From assembly GCA_013215145.1 (NCBI GenBank), contig JABSRP010000029.1, forward strand, positions 1 through 64,000: a stretch of DNA of 64,000 bases. Direction: 5' to 3'. The DNA is from Pseudobacteriovorax sp. GTDB lineage: Bacteria > Bdellovibrionota_B > Oligoflexia > Oligoflexales > Oligoflexaceae. Under the pieces are notes generated by a model, which searched no databases, was not told where the DNA came from, and saw nothing but the letters and a program-made list of their open reading frames with translations. The position numbers and the translations under genes are program-made. Positions 53,944 through 63,157 of the stretch are shown here, in pieces (position 1 is the first letter of the stretch; each line of letters opens with the position of its first letter).

Positions 53944-56568
53944 TTGATTCGAGTTTCGTCAGAAGCATTGGATCAGATAGAGTGTCGTCTTTATTCTCGT
54001 TCCAATTTTCTGGGCAACTTTCGTTCTTGCCGGGACCGCTGTCAGTCAACCTCTTGCGAATTAGCTTGTGAAGAATCTGATCAGGACTACCAAACCATTG
54101 GCCTAACGTCTATCCAAGGGCTCGCTTCGATTAAAGCGATCTGTGGGAGTGAAGGGTATGAAACAAAATCCATTTCTTTGTTAGAGTTTGATAAAAGCCA
54201 TGTTTCGCCTTCGAAAACCCTTAGGTATACAAGCATTCAAATGCAGGATCATGCAACGGTTTACAATCTATCCTACGGATTTCAGTTGTTTTCCTTTAAC
54301 TTTAAGGTTCCAACTCTTGAGACAACTACGGTCTTGGGCGAATTTGGTAAAGAGCTCATGTATTTTGCTTCGCCTCCTCATGTTCATACCAGCCAAGACC
54401 CAACGAACATCGGAAAGGCTGAAATCCCAATGGCAAGTTTTCTGGTAGCACTACCCTTAGGATCCAGATTGGATGATGTCACCATTTCCGCCTCTTTGAA
54501 GGAGCAAAATCACGTCCGTATTGTGCCATCAAAACCTGCCCCTTATGATTATAGTGATCCCGAGGCCATTTTCCCGTTTATCTACGATCCAGTGCGTTAC
54601 GAAGGCTCTAGATTTCGTATTTCGGACTACACCTTGGAGTATCTCTCGGATGAGTTACCGTATCGTAATATTGTTCGGCTCAGATTTCCTGTCATTGACT
54701 ATGATCCGAACACTTTATTGAGAAAACAATATAACGAAATATTTGGCATAACACTACAACTTGCAGGTACTCATAACGATTGCTATTCTTGGTACCCGAT
54801 CCCCAGTACCTCTACTAACGAAATAGATACTAGATTTGCCCGCAGTCCGAGAGCTATTGACTATGCTGTCATAAATCCTAAAGCCCTAAAGAAAGCTTGT
54901 AGCTCTTCACCCCAAGAAGGCACTTTGGAGGATCGCGATGTTAGGTTTCGCAGGCAAGATGCGCCTCAGGGGATGCCTCTTGCCTTACAACCGCAAACAG
55001 CGCTGCGTGACCCGCATATGATTATCGTGACGTCGCAATTGTTACGTGATGAAGCCATCAGATTTGCCAAACACAAACAATCCCTGGGAATAAAAACTAA
55101 CATAATTAACTATAACGAAGGTGGACCGCTTGGACACCAAATTCTGAGACAGGATATCGAATCGATCTACCAAAAAAGCCAAGTGAAACCGCGCTGGCTC
55201 GTTTTGTTGGGCGATGTGACGCATATACCAAGTTACTACGATGGATTTCATGTCATTAACAGTATCGATAGGATCAAAAACACTGGCGATACTTGGTATG
55301 GTCAGTTTCATGGTGATCTGGCAGTGTTACCGAAACTAAAGATTGGTCGCCTTCCGGCACATAACAAGCTAGAAGCGTCAGCCATGATTGATAAGATTAT
55401 TCAACATGAACTTAATCCAAGTACCTCTCCAAACCATTACGACAGGATCATGGCGGTTGCTAGCTTGATTGACCATAAAAAACCTGGGCATTCAGAGGAG
55501 TATGCGTACGCCGAGTACATCGAAAACAATCTAGCATCATCAGTCGAAAAACAGGATATCTCCTTTGAGAGATATTATCAGTCTAGCTCTGGACTACCAC
55601 CAAAAGTTTGGAGTACTGGAACATTAGTACCTAACAGGGTGGGCCAGTATCCTTGGAACCAAAGCCGGAAGCAGATACTAAGAGGGATACAATCGGGTCC
55701 TCCTTCCGTTTTCTACAGGGGGCATGGCTCATGGGAGGCTTGGGACACCCCAAGCTTCGATGTGGAGGATGTATCCCAGGCTGATCTTTCGCCATCGATG
55801 CATTATCCTTTTGTAGTTAGTGTTTCCTGCTTAAACGGGATGTTTGATAATAAGACCTATCAGACATTAGCTATTGCCCCTCCGTCAGATCCCAGATTTG
55901 ATCCGATTTCAGATATTTTTCCTATCAAGTATCTGATTCCCGAATATCATCATATTAACTTTGGTGAAGCTATTATGTTGAAGCCGAAAGGAGGCATTGG
56001 TTTTATGGGCTCCACCCGATCAGGGACTACAGGGGGGAATAGCACAACAGCCTATGGCGCTATGAATTCCATGGCACATCTTCCCATTGTTTCCAATGGC
56101 TTAGTAGAAGCTCATCCTGACCTCGGTCATATTTTGACAAATGCCAAAGCATTTGGAGTATCAAGATACTCTATCGATTCACCGATTCTGAAAGAACAAA
56201 ATCTCACCTATAATCTTCTAGGAGATCCTAGCTCCTCTTATCGTATGGCTCGCCCCATGAATATTGCGGAAACCATATCCAAGGATAGGGATGAGACGAT
56301 ACGAATTTCTGTAGCGATTCAACACCCTGACTGTGTCACATGCTTAACGAGTCCTGATGCTCAGTCTTCCTTGTTTACCCATCATGAGCCGATAGCTGTA
56401 TTCATTAATGAAGACGGCATTGTGTTGAGAGAGTCTTTATTGAGAACTGATACGCCCATTATCTGGAAGCCCTCAATCATAGGACCGTCCCATAGGGGAG
56501 CCAAGCTGATCCTTAGTGGTGGTGGGTTACGACCAAAAGTCATTGAACTCCGAACTGTTACCAACTAA
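53944..56568 (+). CDS. gingipain-like (peptidase C25) cysteine protease
   Basis: 874 residues from a TTG with CGGAG 6 nt upstream. As written it has no signal peptide; the upstream lipoprotein leader is in the same frame across one TAG. The C25 catalytic domain lies about 355-785: IIVTSQLLRDEAIRFAKHKQ, WLVLLGDVTHIP, KIGRLPA, catalytic His594 (YRGHGSWEAW) and Cys629 (VVSVSCLNGMF). The first 350 residues are beta-rich and Cys-rich. Likely secreted or surface-anchored if the leader is joined; otherwise cytosolic and non-functional. Confidence 0.85.
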   Translation: MIRVSSEALDQIECRLYSRSNFLGNFRSCRDRCQSTSCELACEESDQDYQTIGLTSIQGLASIKAICGSEGYETKSISLLEFDKSHVSPSKTLRYTSIQMQDHATVYNLSYGFQLFSFNFKVPTLETTTVLGEFGKELMYFASPPHVHTSQDPTNIGKAEIPMASFLVALPLGSRLDDVTISASLKEQNHVRIVPSKPAPYDYSDPEAIFPFIYDPVRYEGSRFRISDYTLEYLSDELPYRNIVRLRFPVIDYDPNTLLRKQYNEIFGITLQLAGTHNDCYSWYPIPSTSTNEIDTRFARSPRAIDYAVINPKALKKACSSSPQEGTLEDRDVRFRRQDAPQGMPLALQPQTALRDPHMIIVTSQLLRDEAIRFAKHKQSLGIKTNIINYNEGGPLGHQILRQDIESIYQKSQVKPRWLVLLGDVTHIPSYYDGFHVINSIDRIKNTGDTWYGQFHGDLAVLPKLKIGRLPAHNKLEASAMIDKIIQHELNPSTSPNHYDRIMAVASLIDHKKPGHSEEYAYAEYIENNLASSVEKQDISFERYYQSSSGLPPKVWSTGTLVPNRVGQYPWNQSRKQILRGIQSGPPSVFYRGHGSWEAWDTPSFDVEDVSQADLSPSMHYPFVVSVSCLNGMFDNKTYQTLAIAPPSDPRFDPISDIFPIKYLIPEYHHINFGEAIMLKPKGGIGFMGSTRSGTTGGNSTTAYGAMNSMAHLPIVSNGLVEAHPDLGHILTNAKAFGVSRYSIDSPILKEQNLTYNLLGDPSSSYRMARPMNIAETISKDRDETIRISVAIQHPDCVTCLTSPDAQSSLFTHHEPIAVFINEDGIVLRESLLRTDTPIIWKPSIIGPSHRGAKLILSGGGLRPKVIELRTVTN

Positions 56569-56831
56569 TCATATCCGAAGAAAAACCCAATGACATGATT
56601 GCCTAGATTTCGTTTACCCTTAGACGGAACTAGGCTTTTGCTTATATTGTTACCAACAAAGTAACCCATTTTTTGCCACTGATGACCATGGTCGTCCACT
56701 TTTTTTGCCTGTTTTGCGGACGAAAACTCAGCCTTTCGAAAAAATGTCATCCTCTTGAGTTTAGACTCTGAGTTAGCTTCTGTTTGTCGAAATCATTGTA
56801 GTAAGACAAATAATAAGTAAAGGAGATCATC

Positions 56832-58862
56832 ATGAAGCTAAAATCGTATTATACATTTTGTACCCTAGTGACAATGGGAGTATTGTTACCGGCTCATCTA
56901 GGTTTTGGAAATGGAGGACCCAACCCAGCATCGGCTGTCGTGCAATTGCCTGGAGAGGGTTATGATCTAGAAAGAAACCTGATTCGCACAGCTTGCTTAA
57001 ATGGTTCTGTCGTGCAATCGGGCTCTGCAGAGGGTAAGCTCAGTCTGTTCTCCACCATGAGTCTACGTGATGTAGCTCGTAGCTTGAATGTTCAGTTGGA
57101 TGGAAGTTTTACCAAGGCAGCCTTCAAAATTGACGGCAAATCAAGTTTTGTCAAGAATGCACAAAATAGCATGCGATCACTTTCTTATAATTATGCCAGT
57201 GAATTCTCATTGCCTAATGATAGATTCGTATTGGATCCTAACCAAAGCTTTAACACAATTGGAAAAGCTGCAAAGCATTTGGGACTAGATGAGTTTCGTC
57301 GGCGCTGCGGTGACCGTTTTGTACAACAGCGTATCAAGGGTGGTGGATTGTTCTTTACCGTTAAAATGCAATTCGAAAAAGCTACCGATAAATTGAAGTT
57401 TGAGGCAGAAGTAGGAAGCAATATCAGTGCCTTTAATTTGGCAACGGAGACTAGTATTGCGATCAATAAGCTAAATATTAATGGGCAATTATCTATTAAC
57501 GTCTTACAGCTTGGTGGAGAGGTTAGTGAACTGGGTCAAATTATTGGTACCGGTGGAGCCAATGCAGGTGCCATTGCTACCTGCTCATTTGATAATATTG
57601 ACAGTTGTCAACGTCTCATCACCGAGCTTGCCGATTACGCTTCCGATGAATTTCCAAGTCAATTTCAAAGACCTCAACCCAAGGCAGCTATTCTAGGTTA
57701 TGAGTATCAAGATTATGGTGTTGTAGGAGTTGGCCCGTTCAAAAGTCTTTTAACACCTGAAGTCCGTCGATTACGGAAGCTTGTTTCTGATCGTTTGATG
57801 ATACTTGCGAATGATATAAACAGGGCACAGGCTTTGCTTTTTATGCCAGAAGTAAAAACCAGCGTAGCAAAATCTCAATCTGTGAAACAGTTTATTCGCG
57901 ATGCACAGTTTAATACCCGTGAACTAAATATAGCTGGAATCAGTTGTTTCGAATTCCCTAAAGCATGTAAAATGTCTGTGGATCGAGCATCTCGTAACCT
58001 TTTGCCCTTGGATACTGCGGCACTAGTAAACTCGCAGCGACTTTCCACTCAAATTGATAAAAATGGTATTCTTGAGATAGCGGTTTTTGAGCGTGAAGCG
58101 CCTATGGCATTGCCAGGACACTTTGACTTTGAGATTGAGGTTCCAGACGATTATATTGTGATTGGTGGTGGTGGTGCGGGAACTAACGCTCCCTTCGGAC
58201 ATTTATTGGTTGCGTCATACCCAGGCAGCCAGCTGGGCTCTTGGTTTATCTCATCTAAAGATCATGCAGGATTTCAAAATCCGTTTAAGATCAAAGGATA
58301 TGCCGTAGGATTAAAAGTCAACGGGCTGATGCGAAACGAATTAGCGCAATATGTGAGCCTTAGTCAGAATAAGAGTACAATCGACTTAATACCAGAAATA
58401 TCTACGTGGACTAACTCGGATCAAGTGATTCTTGGTGGAGGACTTAGGCCTGGTAACCCATCACAGTTACTCATTAGCTCCTACCCGGTGAGTGAACATG
58501 AATGGTCGGCAAAAACGAAAGCACACTTTTATTTTGATTATGGCGATATTGAGACGTTTGCGATTGGAATTGACCGAGAGATACCTCACCTCGGGACCAT
58601 TGAGCAGTTTATTACTGAAAGCCAGTCTAATATCGTGGCCCATCCTACCACAACTACCCGATTACCTCATAACAAAGACTTTTTACTTGCTGGTTGTGGA
58701 GTTGATGTTGGGGATAATCCACTAGGTAACTTGGTTTATGAAATCCGACCTCTCACCGAAAGTGGTCAAAAAGCTTGCAGGGTATCCTCCAAAGATCATG
58801 GTGCTTCAAGCCCAGCAGCCATTACTGGCTATGCTCTGGGAATTAAACTAAATAAGCGTTAA
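56832..58862 (+). CDS. secreted perforin (MACPF)-like protein with three C-terminal repeats
   Basis: Signal peptide about 1-25 (AHLGFG). Central region about 85-270 includes CGDRFVQQRIKGGGLFFTV (about 159-177), like the GTHY/GDYF...GG signature of MACPF domains, followed by long amphipathic strands. About 420-676 holds three repeats of roughly 75 residues with DYIVIGGGGAG...SYP...SSKDH...YAVGLKV, VILGGGLRPG...SSYP...FAIGID, and FLLAGCGVDVG...SSKDH...YALGIKL. This suggests a membrane-active protein with a lectin-like binding tail. The MACPF assignment is tentative. ATG with AAAGGAG upstream. Confidence 0.65.
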   Translation: MKLKSYYTFCTLVTMGVLLPAHLGFGNGGPNPASAVVQLPGEGYDLERNLIRTACLNGSVVQSGSAEGKLSLFSTMSLRDVARSLNVQLDGSFTKAAFKIDGKSSFVKNAQNSMRSLSYNYASEFSLPNDRFVLDPNQSFNTIGKAAKHLGLDEFRRRCGDRFVQQRIKGGGLFFTVKMQFEKATDKLKFEAEVGSNISAFNLATETSIAINKLNINGQLSINVLQLGGEVSELGQIIGTGGANAGAIATCSFDNIDSCQRLITELADYASDEFPSQFQRPQPKAAILGYEYQDYGVVGVGPFKSLLTPEVRRLRKLVSDRLMILANDINRAQALLFMPEVKTSVAKSQSVKQFIRDAQFNTRELNIAGISCFEFPKACKMSVDRASRNLLPLDTAALVNSQRLSTQIDKNGILEIAVFEREAPMALPGHFDFEIEVPDDYIVIGGGGAGTNAPFGHLLVASYPGSQLGSWFISSKDHAGFQNPFKIKGYAVGLKVNGLMRNELAQYVSLSQNKSTIDLIPEISTWTNSDQVILGGGLRPGNPSQLLISSYPVSEHEWSAKTKAHFYFDYGDIETFAIGIDREIPHLGTIEQFITESQSNIVAHPTTTTRLPHNKDFLLAGCGVDVGDNPLGNLVYEIRPLTESGQKACRVSSKDHGASSPAAITGYALGIKLNKR

Positions 58863-59063
58863 GCACCGTTCTTCTTCGGTTTTACCCCTGGATCTGGAAA
58901 CATTCCATTTCCAGGGTGTTTGCGTTCATCATTCATCCAGTTTTGACTGAATCCTACTGTTAGGTCTTTCCTATGGATAGCATCAGTATTGTTGAATTGT
59001 TATGGACCATGGCTCGTCATATATTTTTGCTCAAATTCATCGTTTACTTTAGGAGATCTATAC

Positions 59064-59333
59064 ATGAACGCTTTCGTCAAGCGTTTTGCTAAGTCGTGTA
59101 TCATCGGGGCATCGTTACTGCTTGGTAGCGCTGCCATGGCCGAGACAGAGGATGTTGAGAACCGACGCGGAGGTTGGGATGGGATCAATAGTCCCCGCTG
59201 TCAGCCCGCTAATACTTGTGCCGACTGGGCCGGATGCCTAAACTCTGTGGTCCGTGTCCGTCCAAGGATAAACAAGGTTTGGGAAGTAGACTTTTATCAC
59301 TCACGATTCGGTAGTTATCTAGTCTGCGAGTAA
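59064..59333 (+). CDS. small exported Cys-containing protein, possibly continued past its TAA
   Basis: The ATG at 59064 has AGGAGAT upstream; signal peptide (cleavage AMAET). 64-residue mature part with four Cys and Trp-rich segments (CADWAGCLNS, VWEVDFYHSRFGSYLVC). In frame after the TAA are 19 sense codons reading ERRGRYGEVDVKFKNRFEW and a second TAA at 59391. The extension looks protein-like, so the stop may be a mutation. Function unknown. Confidence 0.65.
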   Translation: MNAFVKRFAKSCIIGASLLLGSAAMAETEDVENRRGGWDGINSPRCQPANTCADWAGCLNSVVRVRPRINKVWEVDFYHSRFGSYLVCE

Positions 59334-59645
59334 GAGCGCAGAGGTCGCTACGGCGAAGTTGATGTAAAGTTTAAGAATCGATTTGAGTGGTAAATACAGA
59401 TTCAGGGTACTTTTGATTAAGGTACCCTTTCCTCACAGTCCTCTCAAAAAGATAGGTTACTTAACTGGTCTGCATAGTAATACCAGTTATTCCATCCTCT
59501 GAAATCGAACTATATATTGGGTAGAGTCATGTGATGGCAAGCTTTGCCGACTTTTCGTCATTTCCATGCGAATTTCACTGCAAATCCTTCAAATTAGTAT
59601 TAACATTTCCTAATACCACGGACCAGTACCCGGTGAGGATAGACG

Positions 59646-61133
59646 ATGCGAAGGTTTTTTGTTTCCATTCTGATGTTACATCTGGCTTGTAAAACCAATC
59701 CAGAAACCAATTTGAAGGTAACAAATGGAATCCCGACAACAGGATTCCCGGCAGTAAGGCAACTGAACATAACATCCACCGAAGTGAATAGTCAGGGGCA
59801 GGCCGAGCGCTTTGATTTTACTTGCACTGGGACCTTTGTTAGCCCGGATACCTTGATCACAGCGGCTCACTGTGTAAAAGATGCGGCATCTCCAGGTGAC
59901 ATCACCGTTATGGGACGATCACCTATCAATATTATCTTCGATCCAAATTATGGTTTTGATAATAACAATGGTGTGAATGATTTAGATCTTGCCGTCATTA
60001 TCTTTCGTAGGAACATAAGTTTTGATTACGTTCCACTTGCCCTAACTTCTGCGAGGCCTGGTGACGACATGACGATAGTCGGATATGGCAATAACCTAAG
60101 TCGTAGTTTGGAGGAGATGCAAGCCCGATGCTCTCACTTAAATTCAAAGGATGCTGTTCTGCGCTGCGAAAGCAGGGCGGCAGGGGAAGGTAGTGGAACC
60201 AAAAGGTATGGTACGAATACCGTCGATTATGTCGATAGTATGATCTATTTTTCTGGGGTTTCGAGAAGTAGTCGGGGCACAAGTCGCGGTCAAATGGTTT
60301 CTTCTGGGCTGGGCGATTCTGGTGGGCCCTTACTGATTGACGGCCGTCTTGCAGGAAATACATCCGGTGGATTGCCAACAAGAAGTCAGTACGTGAATCT
60401 GTTGTCTCCTTCAAGTCAAGTTACCTTAAGGAGGGCTGTCGAGGAAGGTGGAGCATCAATAACAGGTTTCAATAGTGATCTATCTGGTCCTTTACTCACT
60501 CATGAGGACTTTACCTTTAATGTTACTTATGGAAATGTAGAAGAAAATGGTAGTAGTGGTCCCAAAATGAGTTTCTCTATTGAGCTTGTAGCCGCAGAGG
60601 AAGCTCTGGCTCATGTCGATAGTCTAGAAATTCAACTGGGCTCAAACTCGCTCTCATCAGAGACTCTAACAGTTTCCAATAATCCATTTAAAACAGGACA
60701 ACAGACCACAGATACGCTATTTTGGAAAACACAAGGGTTTCGCCTTAATCTGAAAAATGGAAGAGTCTTAGACTTTGATGGTATTTTAATTGATTGGCGA
60801 GACAAAACTGATGTCCTGCAAGTCAATCGCGAAGATTTTATCGTTGAGGTAGAGTATGGTCAACCCGAGACCAGACGATTTCGTCGATGGATGCCCTTTC
60901 AGCTCAAACTGCGTGCTGCCCCAGAAGAGCTTAGTCAAGTGGAGTCTGTAATCTACGACATTCATCATAGTTTTGGTGATGATTGGCAGAGTCTGAGCCG
61001 TGATAGTCAATCTCAGTTTGCTTCGACGGTATTAGAGACTCTTGTCACGTCTTGGAAAACTCACAAGACTATCATTACATTAAGATCTGGTAGAGTTATT
61101 GTATTGCCTGGTACACAAATTAGTTGGCAGTAA
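59646..61133 (+). CDS. trypsin-like (S1) serine protease lipoprotein with two pYEATS-like domains
   Basis: Lipobox LHLACK near residue 15. S1 domain about 25-275 with His75 (LITAAHCV), Asp114 (NDLDLAVI) and Ser225 (GLGDSGGP). Two C-terminal modules about 290-395 and 400-495 each run F-x-V-x-Y-G, PMSFSIEL/PFQLKL, then Val-Asp/Glu-Ser (AHVDSLEIQL; SQVESVIYDIHHSF), matching the prokaryotic pYEATS pattern. pYEATS domains are thought to bind modified ligands; this architecture would tether or guide the protease. ATG with GAGGA upstream. Confidence 0.8.
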   Translation: MRRFFVSILMLHLACKTNPETNLKVTNGIPTTGFPAVRQLNITSTEVNSQGQAERFDFTCTGTFVSPDTLITAAHCVKDAASPGDITVMGRSPINIIFDPNYGFDNNNGVNDLDLAVIIFRRNISFDYVPLALTSARPGDDMTIVGYGNNLSRSLEEMQARCSHLNSKDAVLRCESRAAGEGSGTKRYGTNTVDYVDSMIYFSGVSRSSRGTSRGQMVSSGLGDSGGPLLIDGRLAGNTSGGLPTRSQYVNLLSPSSQVTLRRAVEEGGASITGFNSDLSGPLLTHEDFTFNVTYGNVEENGSSGPKMSFSIELVAAEEALAHVDSLEIQLGSNSLSSETLTVSNNPFKTGQQTTDTLFWKTQGFRLNLKNGRVLDFDGILIDWRDKTDVLQVNREDFIVEVEYGQPETRRFRRWMPFQLKLRAAPEELSQVESVIYDIHHSFGDDWQSLSRDSQSQFASTVLETLVTSWKTHKTIITLRSGRVIVLPGTQISWQ

Positions 61134-61181
61134 TAGATATCTTCCTTGTACGAACCGAAATTTAGCCTAAGTTTCGATTTA

Positions 61182-62498
61182 CTATGCAAGGCGATGGTTA
61201 TTCAAAGCGGCTTTTTTCGAACTACGGCTCTCTGTTATTAGTGTTTTCAGGGTAAAAACGATGGTAGCGACATCATCTTCAGGTATCTGTGTGTTCCAGA
61301 CCATGGTCCCGATTTCGAGGATTCTTGTTATGACATCTTGGGACCTATAATCGGAAGACCTAATAGCTGCTTTCAGATTATTTTGCTTAAGTACCCTACC
61401 GTCGGGTCCCTGGTTTTCGATAAGTCCATCCGTATACATAATGAGTGTATCGTTTACCTTTAACTGATGATGTTTCACGTCAATATGAACTTCGTTTTCG
61501 AGAATCCCTAGAGGTAAGCCGGGACAAATGAGATAAGTGATTTGATCCCCTCGCTTTAGGATTGGTGGCGGGTGACCGCTAGAAGCATAGGATAATCTGC
61601 CAGTTCTAAGATTCAAACACATACAGAGTAGGGTCATAGCCATTCTAGGTTTTACGTGAATTTTCGAAATAGACTGATTGCTGGCAAAGAATAATTCTCG
61701 AATGACCTCATCTGCTTGATAGATTTCTGGGCTTTCTTTGACTCGCAATAGTATGGATTCGACACAACCTGTAAAGACTCCCGTAACTAAAGCAGCAGGG
61801 ATCCCATGACCAGTAGCATCAGCGCAGAGCATAAAAACATTATCGTGCTTTTCATCGTAGTAATACCCAAACCAATCTCCGCCAGTCTGATTTGCGGGCT
61901 GGTAATAATGGGCGATATCCATAGCGGGAATGGTTTCCGTGCAGGCATTAAGAGTTTTTTGAATATCTTGAGCAATTCCCAATTCTGTATCGATACGGGT
62001 TTTTTCGTTGAGGTGGATGCGATCTTGGTTGAAATGTTCAACAGCCATGTAAATCAAAGTGCCAGCGATACCAATGAGGCCCCAATGAGCGTGGAGCCCA
62101 GACCAAGAAAAGAGGATTCCGAGCTCTGCAAGAACATCATGCACTGCTAAAAGAGTCAATGACCCACTTCCAAAAACAAATAGAAAGGCCTCGCGATCTC
62201 CTTTGATACCTCTGACTGCCATGATCAAGGAAATTAAAGTGAAATTAACTAATGACAAAATCTCTGCAGGTAGAATGAAAAAATTCATCTGTAGACTTTC
62301 TGTTAGGATCAATCCGGCACTAACTAGTGAAAAAATCAAAGCTACCTGAGCCGAGAGGATAAGAATCTTCGGTAGGGGTTTCTGACCGACTCTCGATATA
62401 AAGAGTATCATAGCAGCCGACGGTAACGGCATACACGAAGTGAATCCAAGTGCTGTTAGCCAACCAGCGTTAAAAATAAACTGCCCAAGAGTGAACAT
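61182..62498 (-). CDS. 7TMR-DISM/SpoIIE phosphatase, C-terminal part (frameshifted from the upstream frame)
   Basis: Begins within membrane helix 2 of a seven-helix region (LGQFIFNAGWLTALGFTSC onward; helices to about 140). Then a SpoIIE/PP2C domain about 185-425: GDWFGYYYD, MLCADATGHGIPAALVTG, SSGHPPP, MYTDGLIEN, DDVATIVF, with the metal-binding Asp residues intact. The upstream frame (62456-63157) supplies the signal peptide, sensor domain and first helix. At a T8 run on the coding strand (complement of 62508-62515) one more T, or two fewer, joins them as LGFF(F)GVPMFTLGQ. Confidence 0.88.
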   Translation of the reverse strand: MFTLGQFIFNAGWLTALGFTSCMPLPSAAMILFISRVGQKPLPKILILSAQVALIFSLVSAGLILTESLQMNFFILPAEILSLVNFTLISLIMAVRGIKGDREAFLFVFGSGSLTLLAVHDVLAELGILFSWSGLHAHWGLIGIAGTLIYMAVEHFNQDRIHLNEKTRIDTELGIAQDIQKTLNACTETIPAMDIAHYYQPANQTGGDWFGYYYDEKHDNVFMLCADATGHGIPAALVTGVFTGCVESILLRVKESPEIYQADEVIRELFFASNQSISKIHVKPRMAMTLLCMCLNLRTGRLSYASSGHPPPILKRGDQITYLICPGLPLGILENEVHIDVKHHQLKVNDTLIMYTDGLIENQGPDGRVLKQNNLKAAIRSSDYRSQDVITRILEIGTMVWNTQIPEDDVATIVFTLKTLITESRSSKKAALNNHRLA

Positions 62499-63157
62499 GG
62501 GGACGCCAAAAAAAAGCCAAGCTCCCGAGACGCAAAAATTTCAATATATACTAGTCCATAACGATTTTTAGTAAATAGGCTGGTGATGAGAGCAGCAAAG
62601 CCAACCACTGCCAAGACAGCGCTAACGAATAAAATATCCCATTTTTCGGATAAAAAGTGCTGAAACACATGACTTCCTTCGGCCAAGAACGCCCCAGTCT
62701 CAAACAGCCCGATGTTGGTATGATTCGAATAGAGTCGGACCATAAGTGTCCGCTGCTGGAAGTCGATTGGTAATGGTAGAAGTACATGCCTGTAGGCAAA
62801 AAACTTTCCTATACCTTGAGAATCGATGTCTCCTGTTTTGCCGATTATTCGGCCGTCTAAATAGAATTCTGCCACAAGGTCAACACCCTGAACGAATATG
62901 ACTGGATCTCTCATTGAGATATCCGGTAGGACAATCCTCATCCAACAATGCTTCGATCCCTGGCACCTTGTTGGTCGCGGATGATCTGCAACCAACCATT
63001 GCTGTGGATCATCGTCATTCAGCCAGGCAAACTGATGATCTTTTAAAGAAGAGTCTCCAACGCGATACGTCCAATCTGTCAAGGGACTCATGGCTTTGCT
63101 AAGACTACTACAAAGTAGCCAAAAGCTGATGAAAATGAAGATCTTTAAAGCATTCAT
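62456..63157 (-). CDS. 7TMR-DISM/SpoIIE phosphatase, N-terminal sensor part (frameshifted)
   Basis: The ATG at 63157 has AAGGA upstream. Signal peptide about 1-23, then a DISMED2-type jelly-roll domain about 30-170 (LTDWTYRVGDSSL, CWMRIVLPD, VDLVAEFYLDGRIIGKTG, LMVRLYSNH) and one membrane helix (WDILFVSAVLAVVGFAALI). After RELGFF the frame runs 18 residues out of phase to a stop. It shares domain type with the sensor of the kinase at 13880. Confidence 0.82.
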   Translation of the reverse strand: MNALKIFIFISFWLLCSSLSKAMSPLTDWTYRVGDSSLKDHQFAWLNDDDPQQWLVADHPRPTRCQGSKHCWMRIVLPDISMRDPVIFVQGVDLVAEFYLDGRIIGKTGDIDSQGIGKFFAYRHVLLPLPIDFQQRTLMVRLYSNHTNIGLFETGAFLAEGSHVFQHFLSEKWDILFVSAVLAVVGFAALITSLFTKNRYGLVYIEIFASRELGFFLASPCSLLGSLFLTLVG

